NCBI GenBank assembly: GCA_001600455.1
Contig: BCKC01000010.1
Span: 1,184,144 to 1,248,143, forward strand
Length of the DNA stretch: 64,000 nucleotides
Origin: Endocalyx cinctus
Lineage: Eukaryota; Ascomycota; Sordariomycetes; Amphisphaeriales; Apiosporaceae
Reading direction: 5' to 3'
Both the position numbers and the translations under genes were made by a program. The notes under the pieces were generated by a model that worked only from the letters and a program-made list of their open reading frames with translations, was not told the origin of the DNA and ran no database searches. Shown here piece by piece: positions 48,435 to 58,339 of this stretch. Position 1 is the first letter of the stretch. Each line of letters opens with the position of its first letter.

Positions 48435-49336
48435 ATATGATGCATATTTAGAGAACTCGCGACGTGCTTGGCATTCCGGAAGCTCCTAATGTTCGCCTTA
48501 TCGGGAAAGGCTACCAAGGCGCCGACCATTTCGGCATTAAAGACAAGACCATCGCGAAGCCTCTGACTCATGATTGGCACGCTAAGGAGCTCCCACAAGA
48601 GGATTTCGACGCTGGCCATACTCGTTTTCAACGGTGGCATATCGACGCGCCCTTGTACGAGCGCGACCCCGCATGGTTCACAACTCTACGCTGTTTCACG
48701 CGCCCCACAGAGCCCAAAGTTACCGTTCACTGGGACGACGGCTCCGGGCAGAAGATGGAGGTGGAGCCGGGCTTGACGGCTTTCTTCAGCAACGTGCAGA
48801 CATATGATCTTATGACGCCCGAGGAGAAGGTCATAGCCGACCACAGCTGGGTCGAGTACGCGCCATACCCGTACGTGTGGATGGGTGACTGTCGTGGAAA
48901 CTCGAACGGTCTGGGTGTCGCCTCGGAGGGGCGGGAGAAGAGCCTCGAGGATCTCGGTGACTGGAATCCCGATCACGTCAAGCGCTACCCCATGGTTTGG
49001 GTCAACCCGGTCACAGGCGAAAAGGCCTTCATGGTTCATGGTATCTGCGTAAAACGAATGTTCCTGCGCTCCTCTCCGGACGAAGAGCCCAAGATTATCG
49101 ATGACGTGGTCGAGATCAGGCGATGGTTAAAACCGATACAGGAGCGTGTTCTAAAGCCGGAGTACATCATCTTGCCTAAAGTGAATGAGGGAGACATCGT
49201 CATGTGGGCTAACTGGCAGGTCTTTCATACCGCTGTTGATTACCCTGATGCGTATGGGCCTAGGACGATGCACCAGTCAAATATTGGCGCATCATCAGCA
49301 CCTGTGGGACCATTACCTATTCCCTCTTTTGGTTAA
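47980..49336 (+). CDS. XanA-like Fe(II)/2-oxoglutarate dioxygenase, paralogue 2 (395 aa)
   Basis: Exons 47980-48100, 48168-48349 and 48452-49336. The same family as the gene at 38.6-40.1 kb but clearly diverged. The N-terminus has VNFGAAVEGLDL; the metal site is RW-H164-I-D166 and H360 (VFHTA), with 2-oxoglutarate Arg R372 (GPRTMHQSN) again 12 residues on. Shared blocks include DDGSGQKM, YAPYPYVWMG and YPMVWVNPVTGEKAFMVHG. Differences cluster before the metal site and around residue 340, where substrate specificity is expected. Two paralogues in one cluster suggest two different substrates (for example xanthine plus another purine or pyrimidine) or a successive oxidation. The second intron carries a run of 31 A. 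Confidence 0.88.
48400..48430 (+). repeat. A31 homopolymer inside an intron
   Basis: Thirty-one consecutive A residues in intron 2 of dioxygenase 2, 21 bases before the acceptor. Length is prone to assembly error. Confidence 0.9.
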
Positions 49337-49913
49337 TATACGTACCGTTTGTAGTTTGTAGTTTTGGAAACTTAGCAAGCAATATTATTAGTACTCTTGC
49401 CTCTCGAGACATAGGATGTTGGTCAACTATGCAATGAGTATCACTATGGCTATCATAAGAAGTGATAAAATTTTCGCTCTAGTCTTAGAAAACACGGGAA
49501 ACTCCCGAATCGTTTTATTGTCTCTACTACGTTCTAAATACAGCACACCACCTATGAATCTGCTAAACAATTTACGTCATAATCCCCTAGCCGGCTATTG
49601 CACTATCTATTAATTTAAGAAGCAGCATGTCATAGATACCATGTAAGCCACCGTTTTAACAAAAAAGTGTTTGTCCATTTATATATCAAAAATATGTAAA
49701 TATATATAGTTATAAAATATTGTAATATCTAGGAGGTCTGTAGAATTTCGCTGCTTCGTCTTAAGCACATCAACTTTCGAAACCACATCCAAAACCATCC
49801 TATTTAAGTAGAAAGACTGCTTAAGACAGCTAGCTCTTAGGTGCTAGGTTAAGAAGAGACTAGCTTAGTGAAATAAAGATAGCTTCCTCTAAGTTATAAA
49901 AAACTCTGCATTT
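49337..49913. other. intergenic, convergent 3' ends
   Basis: AT-rich spacer. A stretch at 49800-49880 has repeated AAGACTAGCT-like words but no clear unit. No gene seen. Confidence 0.5.
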
Positions 49914-50406
49914 CTAGAAATACGTGCATGGCGAGACCTGACCGGTGCCGATATCAACACCCTGACCCGTGGCACCGCAGAAGTAGATCGTGTCTTTGGT
50001 ATGGTCAACGGCGAATGTAAACGAATAAAGCTGGTCGTTACCAATCTGCGAACAGATGCGGTTAGTTTTCTTTTAGATCTTATTGACTAAAAGACTGTAG
50101 ACGATGGATAAGAGGGAATATAGAGACACCAACCCAGTAGAATGGCACACCGGATAGCCACGTGCACTTTCCTGACGCCACGTTAGCGGCCGAAGGGTCA
50201 TACGGCTCGACGTCCTTGAATTCGAACGCGAGCTGCTCCATCTCTAAAGTCGTGAAGTTTGTATAGGTCTGCTGAGCGGGATCCGGGTTAGGGTCGTAAA
50301 GACATGACATGCCGGTGGCAGGAAACTGTAGATATTCGTAGTCGGGAAAAGCCTGCGCCAAGGCACGGGACACAAGACCACCGAGGAATAGGATTGAAGT
50401 CTTCAT
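49914..50406 (-). CDS. small secreted four-cysteine protein (134 aa)
   Basis: Exons 50406-50134 and 50045-49914, phase-0 intron (GTTGGT donor, TTCGCAG acceptor). Residues 1-17 (MKTSILFLGGLVSRALA) form a signal peptide. The mature chain has four cysteines (SCLYD, GKCTWL, YFCGAT, SPCTYF), enough for two disulfides, and ends five residues after the last. Aromatic and acidic residues are frequent. No family is recognised. Size, secretion and cysteines are those of an effector-like or surface protein, but nothing shows a function. Without the second exon the frame runs into intron sequence, and the spliced form is clearly more protein-like. Confidence 0.75.
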
Positions 50407-51509
50407 TTTGTCAAAGGAGAAACGATTTGAGTATTTTTAGGCGATAATCTTGGTTGCAGTATAGTACGTTGATAATTAAACCTACACGCCATGCCGGGAC
50501 AGAGTGAGTATTATATAATTTTCACGGTCTTATTCTCTGCCATGGATGCTTTCAAGTTTCCGTATTCACAAATCTTCGTATGAGGTACTGAGAATTATAA
50601 ATCTTGCCTGGCGTCGTATTGAACAGCAAGATAACCATGGTTCTCATACGCACATCCGTTACTTTCGGTACTGCATGCTTCGCTAAACGATAGACCAATT
50701 TCGTTTTGGGAAGGTGTAGATTGAAGAAATGTCACACTCTTATTTCAACTTATTAACCGAACCCCCTGTCACTTAATACATTGGCAACCAACTATGCCGA
50801 GTGGGACCGCTAGCACGCGTTCTATTGCATCTACGACTATAATGATATGTTTCCAAGAAGATATGGAAAGTTCGTGGAACGTTTCCTCTCTTTTATCTTA
50901 ACGTTTCGACAGATAAGGATGAATTATTCTTACGAGGTTCCAAATGAGGTAATCAGCTAGGGCAACAATGTCACTCCGCGAACCGTAAGTATTAGTAAAC
51001 GGCACCGAACGGAGCGACAAATGCCGGTTGCCATATGCGGTAATTAGTTTATATAGCTTACTCTACGAAACGTGGTTTCAATACCTCGGTATCCATATGT
51101 GTGACATGTTTATTCGTGTAGTGTATGGAGGATTACATAAGGTGATATACAAGTGTCGGAACATCGCTTTATTACAGTTCCGACGACTACTCCGAATATC
51201 ACCCCGAAACTCGTTCTGAATGCTAGAATACTCAGCCTTTTTTCATATGTCGGCCAGACCACGTCGCTGGTACTACCACTATTCAGATGTAAATTACTCC
51301 CATGAATCACTCTGATTCATTCTCAGTTACATATAATATCAAATAAGAAATCGATATATTAACCTTCCGCTGGATAACCTGCTGGCTGCTATATGAGCCC
51401 CTGTGAAACTAGAGGTTCAATTTCAAGGCCCATTTTCACATATAAAATTAGTAGAAGAGTGTCAGTTACCTGAGTTATCATAGAATCTACGGCACGTGTC
51501 TACGATTAA

Positions 51510-51553
51510 CCTCTGGGTAGCCCCAGAGGGATACCTCTATATAATAGAGTGCT
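51510..51553. repeat. two adjacent small hairpins
   Basis: CCTCTGGG-TAGC-CCCAGAGG at 51510-51529 is a perfect 8-bp stem with a 4-nt loop. CTCTAT-ATA-ATAGAG follows at about 51536-51550. Confidence 0.75.
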
Positions 51554-52759
51554 TCCGTCAAGGATAGATAGAACGCAAGGTCAATAGTTAATTAATGTAC
51601 CAGTTATTCAATCCTTAAACTATACACCTATTCTACTGTCAAGTTCCGTCTACGTAACTGTGCTGTCCTATACTCCAATGTATTCCCAATCCTTCATAAA
51701 AGGCCTCTTGAAATACCGGTTTCCATCTTCCCATCATACCAGCCTATGATATAATTGGAACGATTTAGCAACTTGAGTTATTCGTGTAACGTAATCCCGC
51801 AACTATGATCTCATTAACTTCCCGTAGCTGGCCAGAGTTAGAATATAGTCATTGCTTTTGTTCTCGTGCGTACTTGACCGCGTCTTTAGACAGAGTAAAA
51901 TTGGAGCATAGAGATTCGTTTTCCAAAAGAAAGCACCCACATTGCTATCAACCCAAGGCCCTCAATGGTACCGACATGTCACTCTACGCCGTCTTTAAGG
52001 ACCTTGAATCTGAGGTTCGTGCGACAAAAGTAGAGATTGGAGCACCCACAGACGCGTAGTCTGTTGTTCACCACGCCGCCCATGGCACGCAGCATCATGG
52101 AGCAGGTGCCAACATAACTGTAGGCACCATCTACTGTACGACGAACATAATCTTTCGTAACTTCCAAGTCCGTGAAACGCCTAGTATACGGTATGCGACA
52201 TCGACTGTGCTTATGATTAATTATTATGCCGGCAGATATTTTCTGCTTGGAGGACTTGCAATCAAGCCTGGTATGATTGGAATAACTAGCTATATTACAA
52301 ATCTAGGCTAATATCTGGTTAATTGACATATCATAAAAGCATTTCATGTACTTGACTATTAATTTAAGCTCATTTTAAGCTGAAGCTGGAAAAAAAGGGA
52401 GGGGGGGGAGGGCAGGCGGGAGGCATGTCACTTTTTTATAACTATTTCCGAGTTGATTCGTTATTACAAAGTGCTTGGATTAGAAATTGTGATTGATTCT
52501 AACGTGGTAACATGTGCATGCGGGAATTCTGAAAAGCCGTTATAACCAAGCAGGTCGTAATAATGGACGTTCGTTTTGATTTGTGACTTTTGACGCTCTC
52601 TTAACAGGGTATAGTACCTATGTAGAACCCTGTAGTTTCTCGTGGAAATATTCCCGCTGGCTTTTTCATTAACTTCGCCCGGCGTAACCGCTGACGGGAG
52701 AATTCCCGCCCAAGGAATCTCTCAGCTGCACATTTTCGCAGGTTACAGTTGATAGAGGA

Positions 52760-52843
52760 GTTAACGGAGGTTAGCTGAACCCGGCTGTCCGGGTCTAAAT
52801 TTTATACCCTGGCATGCCGGGTTCAACTTTTACTCCACTTAAC
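52760..52843. mobile_element. short MITE-like element with imperfect terminal inverted repeats
   Basis: The left arm GTTAACGGAGGTTAGC plus GAACCCGGC and the reverse complement of the right arm (GTTAAGTGGAGTAAAAGT, then GAACCCGGC) agree at most positions over ~28 bp. The 84-bp interior has further CCGG palindromes. The sequence right of it, CAGCAGC...CAACGTACG type, has a relative at about 60485-60545. No target duplication was established. Confidence 0.4.
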
Positions 52844-53386
52844 AGCAGCTTAACGTACGTTGATTTAGTGGTTATGTATAGTGGTTATACTGCTAAAAAA
52901 TATATATTATAAATCAACCATTGAACAGAGATTTAGCTTAAGTTCCGTATTAGTCTAGCGACGACAAGGAAGGCCCCAAAAGAGTTGTCCCTTTGTTCTA
53001 ACTTCTCACCCCCACTGCCCCAGCAACTTGTTAGACCCCCTGTCAACTGTAAGATCCTTCCTAACATTTTAGGAAGCTCACGAAAATAGAACTAGACCAG
53101 CCAATCATAGTGTATCAACGTGGTGAAGTGAAGCTTAGACATATCATGTATTCATCCGTCGCCGACTTTGTTCATACTGATCACAGCATAGACGTCACCT
53201 ACGGAGATAATAAGGTTTTAGGCAGCTAATGAATGTTCAACATGGTCAATCAGTTCCAGTATCCCATCACATATAAAGTTGTCGAGTTGCCCGTAACAAA
53301 AACTCATTCTGTCCTACTAACATCGCTACCAAAAAAAGAAAATTTCACTTTCTAAAAAGTATCCTATCCTTCAAAAATTTTTCACT

Positions 53387-54307
53387 ATGTCCACCTACCT
53401 CATCACCATGGCCACAGGCCAACAAGGAAGAGAGACTATTAAGAACCTCCTAGCCGCTGGTGCCAAGGTACACGCCGTCGTGCGCGATCCTTCTTCGGAT
53501 GCCGCGCGAACCCTAGAGCAGCCAGGAGTGACTATCTTCAAAGGCGACAACAACGATTCCGAGGCGATCTTTAAAGCGGCCGAGGGTTGCAAGGGTGTCT
53601 TCCTCAACACGTTTCCCGACTTCACCTTTAAAACTTCCGAAGGGGTGCAATCGAAGACCGTGCTCGAAGCGTGCGCCCGCGCCGGCGTCGAGCACGTCGT
53701 CGCGTCCACCGCCATCTTCACCGGCGATCGCGACGTCTGGGCCGGGGACCACCCCGCCCAGCTCGCCGTCCGCGGGTATTACGCCTCCAAGTCGGACATC
53801 GAAGACGCCGTGCGCGCGTCCGGCCTCCGATCTTACACCATCCTCCGACCCTCCCTGATTCATTCCGACTACCTCCTCCCGCGCGTAACCTACAACTTTC
53901 CCACCCTGCCGACCAAGGGGGAGCTCGGACACCTGCTCGGTGACGAGGATAAGATGCTGCATATTAGCGAGTGCGACGTCGGAAAATACGCCGCTGCCGC
54001 GTTGCTCGACCAGGCTAAGTTTGGCGGCGAAGAAATCGACCTCGGCAACGAGAGGTTGTCCATCGAGGAGACGGCTCGAATCCTTTCTAAGGTCAGCGGA
54101 CGGGAGATTAAGGCCAAAAGGTGGAGTCCGGAGGAGAGCGAGGCGCTCAAGAAAGTTCTCCCCATGTATAAGTTTCATGACCACGCCCAGGGTCGGAACT
54201 TGTACGTTGACGAAGAAATACCGGTTAAGTTCGGCATTCCGTTCACCTCTCTCGAGACTTACTTGCAGGAGAGGAAGGAGAGGCTGATCGAGTCTCTTCC
54301 GAAATAG
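53387..54307 (+). CDS. NmrA-like NAD(P)-binding protein (306 aa)
   Basis: Intron-less. Rossmann start MSTYLITMATGQQGRETIKNLLAAGAKVHAVVRDP, where ATGQQG is the glycine-rich dinucleotide loop and R33 suggests NADP(H). Then VFLNTFPDF, a central HVVASTAIF, YYASKSDIE and the C-terminal NmrA-type part. The family includes redox-sensing regulators (NmrA, HSCARG) and reductases of phenylpropanoids or quinones; the active-site Tyr/Lys pair is not decisive here. Third codon positions are GC-rich, in contrast to the genes on the left. It precedes the secreted carboxylesterase (convergent) and the SDR, so it may belong to a small oxidoreductive group. Confidence 0.88.
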   Translation: MSTYLITMATGQQGRETIKNLLAAGAKVHAVVRDPSSDAARTLEQPGVTIFKGDNNDSEAIFKAAEGCKGVFLNTFPDFTFKTSEGVQSKTVLEACARAGVEHVVASTAIFTGDRDVWAGDHPAQLAVRGYYASKSDIEDAVRASGLRSYTILRPSLIHSDYLLPRVTYNFPTLPTKGELGHLLGDEDKMLHISECDVGKYAAAALLDQAKFGGEEIDLGNERLSIEETARILSKVSGREIKAKRWSPEESEALKKVLPMYKFHDHAQGRNLYVDEEIPVKFGIPFTSLETYLQERKERLIESLPK

Positions 54308-54707
54308 ATTTGGGAATATATTCTTTTCTAATCTAGCTTTTGAAGTTGGTTGGAAGAAAATCGGGTAGCCAATAAGAAGAAAACTCTCAACGTTATCTGA
54401 TGTTCGAAATTTTGTTAGTATGAGAGGGTGGATGCAATATTCTAGGTGGGGAGATCCCCGCTCCTTCACATAACGCTCTTTAACACAATACATAGATTAA
54501 CACCATGGGTTAAATATATATGATTCGCCCAAGAAAGACGTCCAAAATACTCAGATCTAAAAGGAGTCTAATTTTGACGATTCCGCGCGGTGAGAAATTA
54601 CCCTCCGTGATTCGTGTTAAATCTCTCTATTAACTAGTATGGATTATTAATTATATAACAAATGAAATATTTCCAACCTGCAAATAAAACTGTAGCATTG
54701 CATTACT
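54308..54707. other. intergenic, convergent 3' ends
   Basis: 400-bp AT-rich spacer between the NmrA-like gene and the carboxylesterase. Nothing seen. Confidence 0.55.
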
Positions 54708-56423
54708 CTATGCGGTTAACTGCGAAATAACTCCATTGAAGTAAACGTACGACTCTTCCCTAAAGTCATCGCGGATGATCGACTCGCCATCAACATCAAA
54801 CTGCAGCATCTGCCTATCCTCCGCCGTCCACGTGGGCCACTGCATCAACTGACTTCCATTCACGACCGAAGATATCTTGTTTGGGTCCTGGAAGTTCACA
54901 AAACTGATGTAGTATTGTAAAATATGGTTGTATGGTATAGCAGGGTTTCCGCTAGAGAACAAGATGAGATCGCTGCCGTGGCCGTTTCCAAGGGTTCCCG
55001 ACGTCCGGTTATAGACGGACGAGTAGCTCCACATCGGCGCTAGATCGAACGTGTGCTCCAGTTGGTGTCGTCGTTGGAACATGAAGATAGAGTCACCGAG
55101 GAGCGCAGCGTTCCGCTTGAAATTAGGATACAGCTGGTTGTCGTCGCCGGTGTTGAAAGGTGCGCCGTCAGCCGGATCGGTGGAATACGTCTCGACGAGC
55201 TCCTTCAAAACGGAGCGAGGCGCCTCGGGGTAAAACACTCGCAGGGGTCCGTCTACTACGGTATCTGTTGTGGTTCCGTTGTAGTACGCTAGACTGAAGA
55301 GGGTGCCTTCGTCTGCCTGGTTGCCCGTGATCATGGGTACTGGCGCCATACGCTGCTCACGCACTGCTTGCTCGAGGGCTATGGAGAAGAAAGAGTCATT
55401 TGGGTCCGGTCGAGGCGGGAATCTTAATGCGATGCCGTTATAACTTAGCAAGCTTTGTACCACGCTGGTCGCATTGACGAGGTCTTCATAAGGCAAGTTG
55501 CGGAGACACTCCAAACGATCGAAATCGGGCTCATCCAGATTCTCGCAACCTCCTGCATGAGCTATGGAGTCGAATACAGATTGCGCCACAGTCCCGTTCA
55601 CCGGATCAGCTGGAAAGGTAGACCCTGAATCCATGATTGCGCCGTGAAACAGCGGTTTACCTTTGTACGTGCTATCTCCGCCTTCGATCAGTGCTTGGTC
55701 CATGACCGAGAATGCACCAGCAGACTCGCCAAAGAGGGTCACGCGATCGGGGTCGCCCCCGAAGGCGGCGATGTTGTCTGCCACCCACTTCAAGGCGAGG
55801 CGCTGGTCACGCAATCCGACGTTAGTGCTACTCCCTTCGGCTTGCACTTCGGCGCCGCCTAGGAAGCCGAAAGCCTCGAGACGGTAGTTGGCTTCCACGA
55901 CGAGGATCGGGTGACCTAGCGACTCGGAAGCAGTGACGAAGTTGGCCCAATCGTATTTCTGCGTTGCTCCTACGTTGAAGGCGCCGCCGTAAATCCAGAA
56001 GAGCACGGGCAGTTTTCCGGACCCGACGTTGGAGGGCCGCTGGACGTTCAGGGTTAAGCAATCTTCGCCCGAAGTTTTTGGTGGGCTAGCGAAGATGGGT
56101 ACGTAAGGGGTGAAATCTCCAGGGGGAAGTTGGCCGATTATTTTGGGGTCAGTGTCGGCCGTGCCAAGCTGGGTGCAGGCACGAGGAAGCTCTGTCGCGT
56201 TGAAGACGCCGAAGGAGGTGTTGAGGGGCACGGGAGCGCGAAAGCGGAGTGAGCCGACTGGGGGCTGGGCAAAGGGGATTCCTAAGAATGTATCTACTCC
56301 GTTGGAAGAAGAACCCAAGACGGTCCCATTGCTAATGTTGACGATGGGGGTACTGGTAGAAGCGTAAGATGAAGGCAGAAAGGCTAAGACAGTCGCCCAG
56401 ATAGTAAACGTGGAATGATGCAT
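54708..56423 (-). CDS. secreted type-B carboxylesterase/lipase (571 aa)
   Basis: Intron-less, full length for the family. Signal peptide in residues 1-22 (MHHSTFTIWATVLAFLPSSYAS). Type-B signs: FLGIPFAQPPVGSLRF, EDCLTLNVQRP, LPVLFWIYGGAFNVG (oxyanion), nucleophile in TLFGESAGAFS (about residue 230), Glu in TGNQADEGTLFS, and His in NGHGSDLILF. Many N-x-S/T sequons support secretion. These enzymes hydrolyse esters of lipids, plant phenolics or xenobiotics outside the cell. The gene is divergent from the SDR with 1 kb between them. Confidence 0.95.
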   Translation of the reverse strand: MHHSTFTIWATVLAFLPSSYASTSTPIVNISNGTVLGSSSNGVDTFLGIPFAQPPVGSLRFRAPVPLNTSFGVFNATELPRACTQLGTADTDPKIIGQLPPGDFTPYVPIFASPPKTSGEDCLTLNVQRPSNVGSGKLPVLFWIYGGAFNVGATQKYDWANFVTASESLGHPILVVEANYRLEAFGFLGGAEVQAEGSSTNVGLRDQRLALKWVADNIAAFGGDPDRVTLFGESAGAFSVMDQALIEGGDSTYKGKPLFHGAIMDSGSTFPADPVNGTVAQSVFDSIAHAGGCENLDEPDFDRLECLRNLPYEDLVNATSVVQSLLSYNGIALRFPPRPDPNDSFFSIALEQAVREQRMAPVPMITGNQADEGTLFSLAYYNGTTTDTVVDGPLRVFYPEAPRSVLKELVETYSTDPADGAPFNTGDDNQLYPNFKRNAALLGDSIFMFQRRHQLEHTFDLAPMWSYSSVYNRTSGTLGNGHGSDLILFSSGNPAIPYNHILQYYISFVNFQDPNKISSVVNGSQLMQWPTWTAEDRQMLQFDVDGESIIRDDFREESYVYFNGVISQLTA

Positions 56424-57465
56424 TATGTTAGTAGTAGGTAAAACGACTTGGTGTTTGTGTTTATCATTTCTTCACCTCAAAAGCTGCGGGATGTTGAGAC
56501 ATTTTATATATTATGGATTAGGAGAGAATAGAGAGAAGAATAAGTATGAGATAATGCTTAATCCCGTTCCTGTCTTGATTAAACGATCAAATACCGTTCC
56601 CCCAACTATGAATCCTACGGCATACGAGCTATTCTCACCCGGATCTACGGTCGTCCGAACTGATCAGGGTCCATACAAAAGACCGTTTTGGTAGTGGAAC
56701 TACTTCAATTACTTAATTAAGTAATTAGTTTCTTCACTATTTATAAATCAGTCTATGGAAGGCCTTAATGGTTGGTTTTTCATTCAAATCCCGTAAGCAT
56801 TTTAAGATATTCTATCTACTCCGTATACATACGTATATTAGACGAACTCCTATTCATTTCAGGCAGACAGAAAATCAATACGACACTAATACTGTTCCGT
56901 ATAATAATCAAGGGATGTAATCACGTATATTTTAAATCTTACGTTATTTAAGTAAGCAATTGGCAGCACATCGCATAGTGGATAGACATAAGCCAAAAAC
57001 AATATCCATTTTGGGTAATATTCTTTGGAGCGGGAATTGGTCAGCCACACTGCCACATTGTCCTTGGCACCCTCGACGGCAAAATTGGCCGGAAGCCTGA
57101 GGCTATGAGGAAATACTCAGTTTATTCTCGAATCCGCCCTTTGGATCTCTGATTATGTCACACATTGAAAGCCACAGTTATTTCGGAGATATCCTTGTTT
57201 CCTGTCTCGAAATCGAAACAAGTGCGACACGCAGATATCCGCTGAATAGCTTACTAAGTATGTTCTATCAAGATGCTAAACACGGCCATTTTGGCCGTAG
57301 TGAAATTAGATGAACCATTATTAAGATATCAGAAGAAAAAATGGTTAAAAAGGAGCAACTTGTCGTTATTTTCAGGACAATTCATTAAAATCACATCGAT
57401 TCATTTTCTCCCTTATATCTTATATTTATATGAACTCTTTTGAAGCTCTATTCTAAACTATTACA
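56424..57465. promoter_or_regulatory. divergent promoter region of esterase and SDR
   Basis: 1.04-kb AT-rich spacer that must hold both promoters. No clear Zn2Cys6 palindrome or coding frame was found. Confidence 0.4.
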
Positions 57466-58221
57466 ATGCCTCAGAACACTACCATCACCCTAATTACCGG
57501 GGCCACCCAGGGTATCGGCAAAGCCACGGCCGTCCGTCTAGCTAAAGAACACAGCCACACCGTCATCATCGGCGCACGTAATCTCTCCACCGGCCAATCT
57601 ATCGCGGATGAGCTCCAGACCGCCGGGTGCTCCGCCACCGCCGTACAGCTAGACGTGACATCCGACGCCTCCATCTCCGCCGTCGCGGCGACCATCGCCG
57701 ATAAATTAGGCCGCCTGGACGTGCTCATCAACAACGCCGGCGTCTGCTTAGACGCCGGGGGAAGCGTGTTCAAGGAGCAGCCGAAGCTGTCGACGCGCGA
57801 GCTCTTCGAAACGACCTTCGGCATCAACGTCATCGGGGTGGCGTGCGTGACCGAGGCGATGCTCCCTCTGCTCGCGAAGTCCGAGAGGCCGCGCGTCGTC
57901 TTCGTGACGAGCCGGATGGGCGCGTTTAGCTACGCGACCGACCGTAATACGCATACTTGGAAGCTTGATTACAAGTCGTACGACGCGAGCAAGGCGGCTC
58001 TGGATATGCTGACCGTGAACTACGCCCGTATCTTGGAGGATATGGGCGGCTCCGCTAATGCCGTGTGTCCCGGCTTGGTGGCGACGCAGTTTATTGGATA
58101 TAGCCCTGCTGGTACGTCGCCTGAGGTCGGCGCTCAGAGGATCATCGAGGTCGCGACGGCGACGGAAAATCCTCCTAATGGTACTTTATCCGCGACAGAC
58201 CTCGGTGACTTCGGCTGGTAA
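57466..58221 (+). CDS. short-chain dehydrogenase/reductase (251 aa)
   Basis: Classical SDR without introns. TGATQGIG (coenzyme loop), DVTSD, NNAG (residues about 90), catalytic Ser in FVTSRMG, and Y-DAS-K in SYDASKAALDM; CPGLVATQF follows. R38 after the second strand suggests NADP(H). It is close in size and motif order to carbonyl-reductase-like fungal SDRs. GC-rich third positions, like the NmrA-like and esterase genes. The substrate is unknown. Confidence 0.93.
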   Translation: MPQNTTITLITGATQGIGKATAVRLAKEHSHTVIIGARNLSTGQSIADELQTAGCSATAVQLDVTSDASISAVAATIADKLGRLDVLINNAGVCLDAGGSVFKEQPKLSTRELFETTFGINVIGVACVTEAMLPLLAKSERPRVVFVTSRMGAFSYATDRNTHTWKLDYKSYDASKAALDMLTVNYARILEDMGGSANAVCPGLVATQFIGYSPAGTSPEVGAQRIIEVATATENPPNGTLSATDLGDFGW

Positions 58222-58339
58222 TTGGCGATAAGGTCATCGTAATTAGTGAGCATCTAGTGGCAAGTTGAGACAGGTTTTAAAGATTGATACAGGCTTCTAT
58301 AGTTAAGTAGGACAATCCCAATGAGATTAACCTATGTAG

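Larger units (their letters stand above)
50407..53386. other. 3-kb gene-poor region with hairpins and a MITE-like element
   Basis: No convincing gene. Features seen inside are listed separately: adjacent hairpins at 51510-51553 and a short inverted-repeat element at 52760-52843. A purine-rich G-run lies near 52390-52425. Confidence 0.5.

Noticed and set aside
25691..49336. Idea that SAICAR synthase belongs to the nucleobase cluster
   Set aside because: It is a universal de novo purine gene, about 12 kb away, with a repeat island and unrelated genes between; the shared purine theme is probably coincidence.
51805..52059. 84-codon plus-strand frame
   Set aside because: Isolated in AT-rich DNA, no signal peptide, domain or splice partner.
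53513..54493. 326-codon open frame antisense to the NmrA-like gene
   Set aside because: It is a by-product of GC-rich third positions in the real gene and has no domain.
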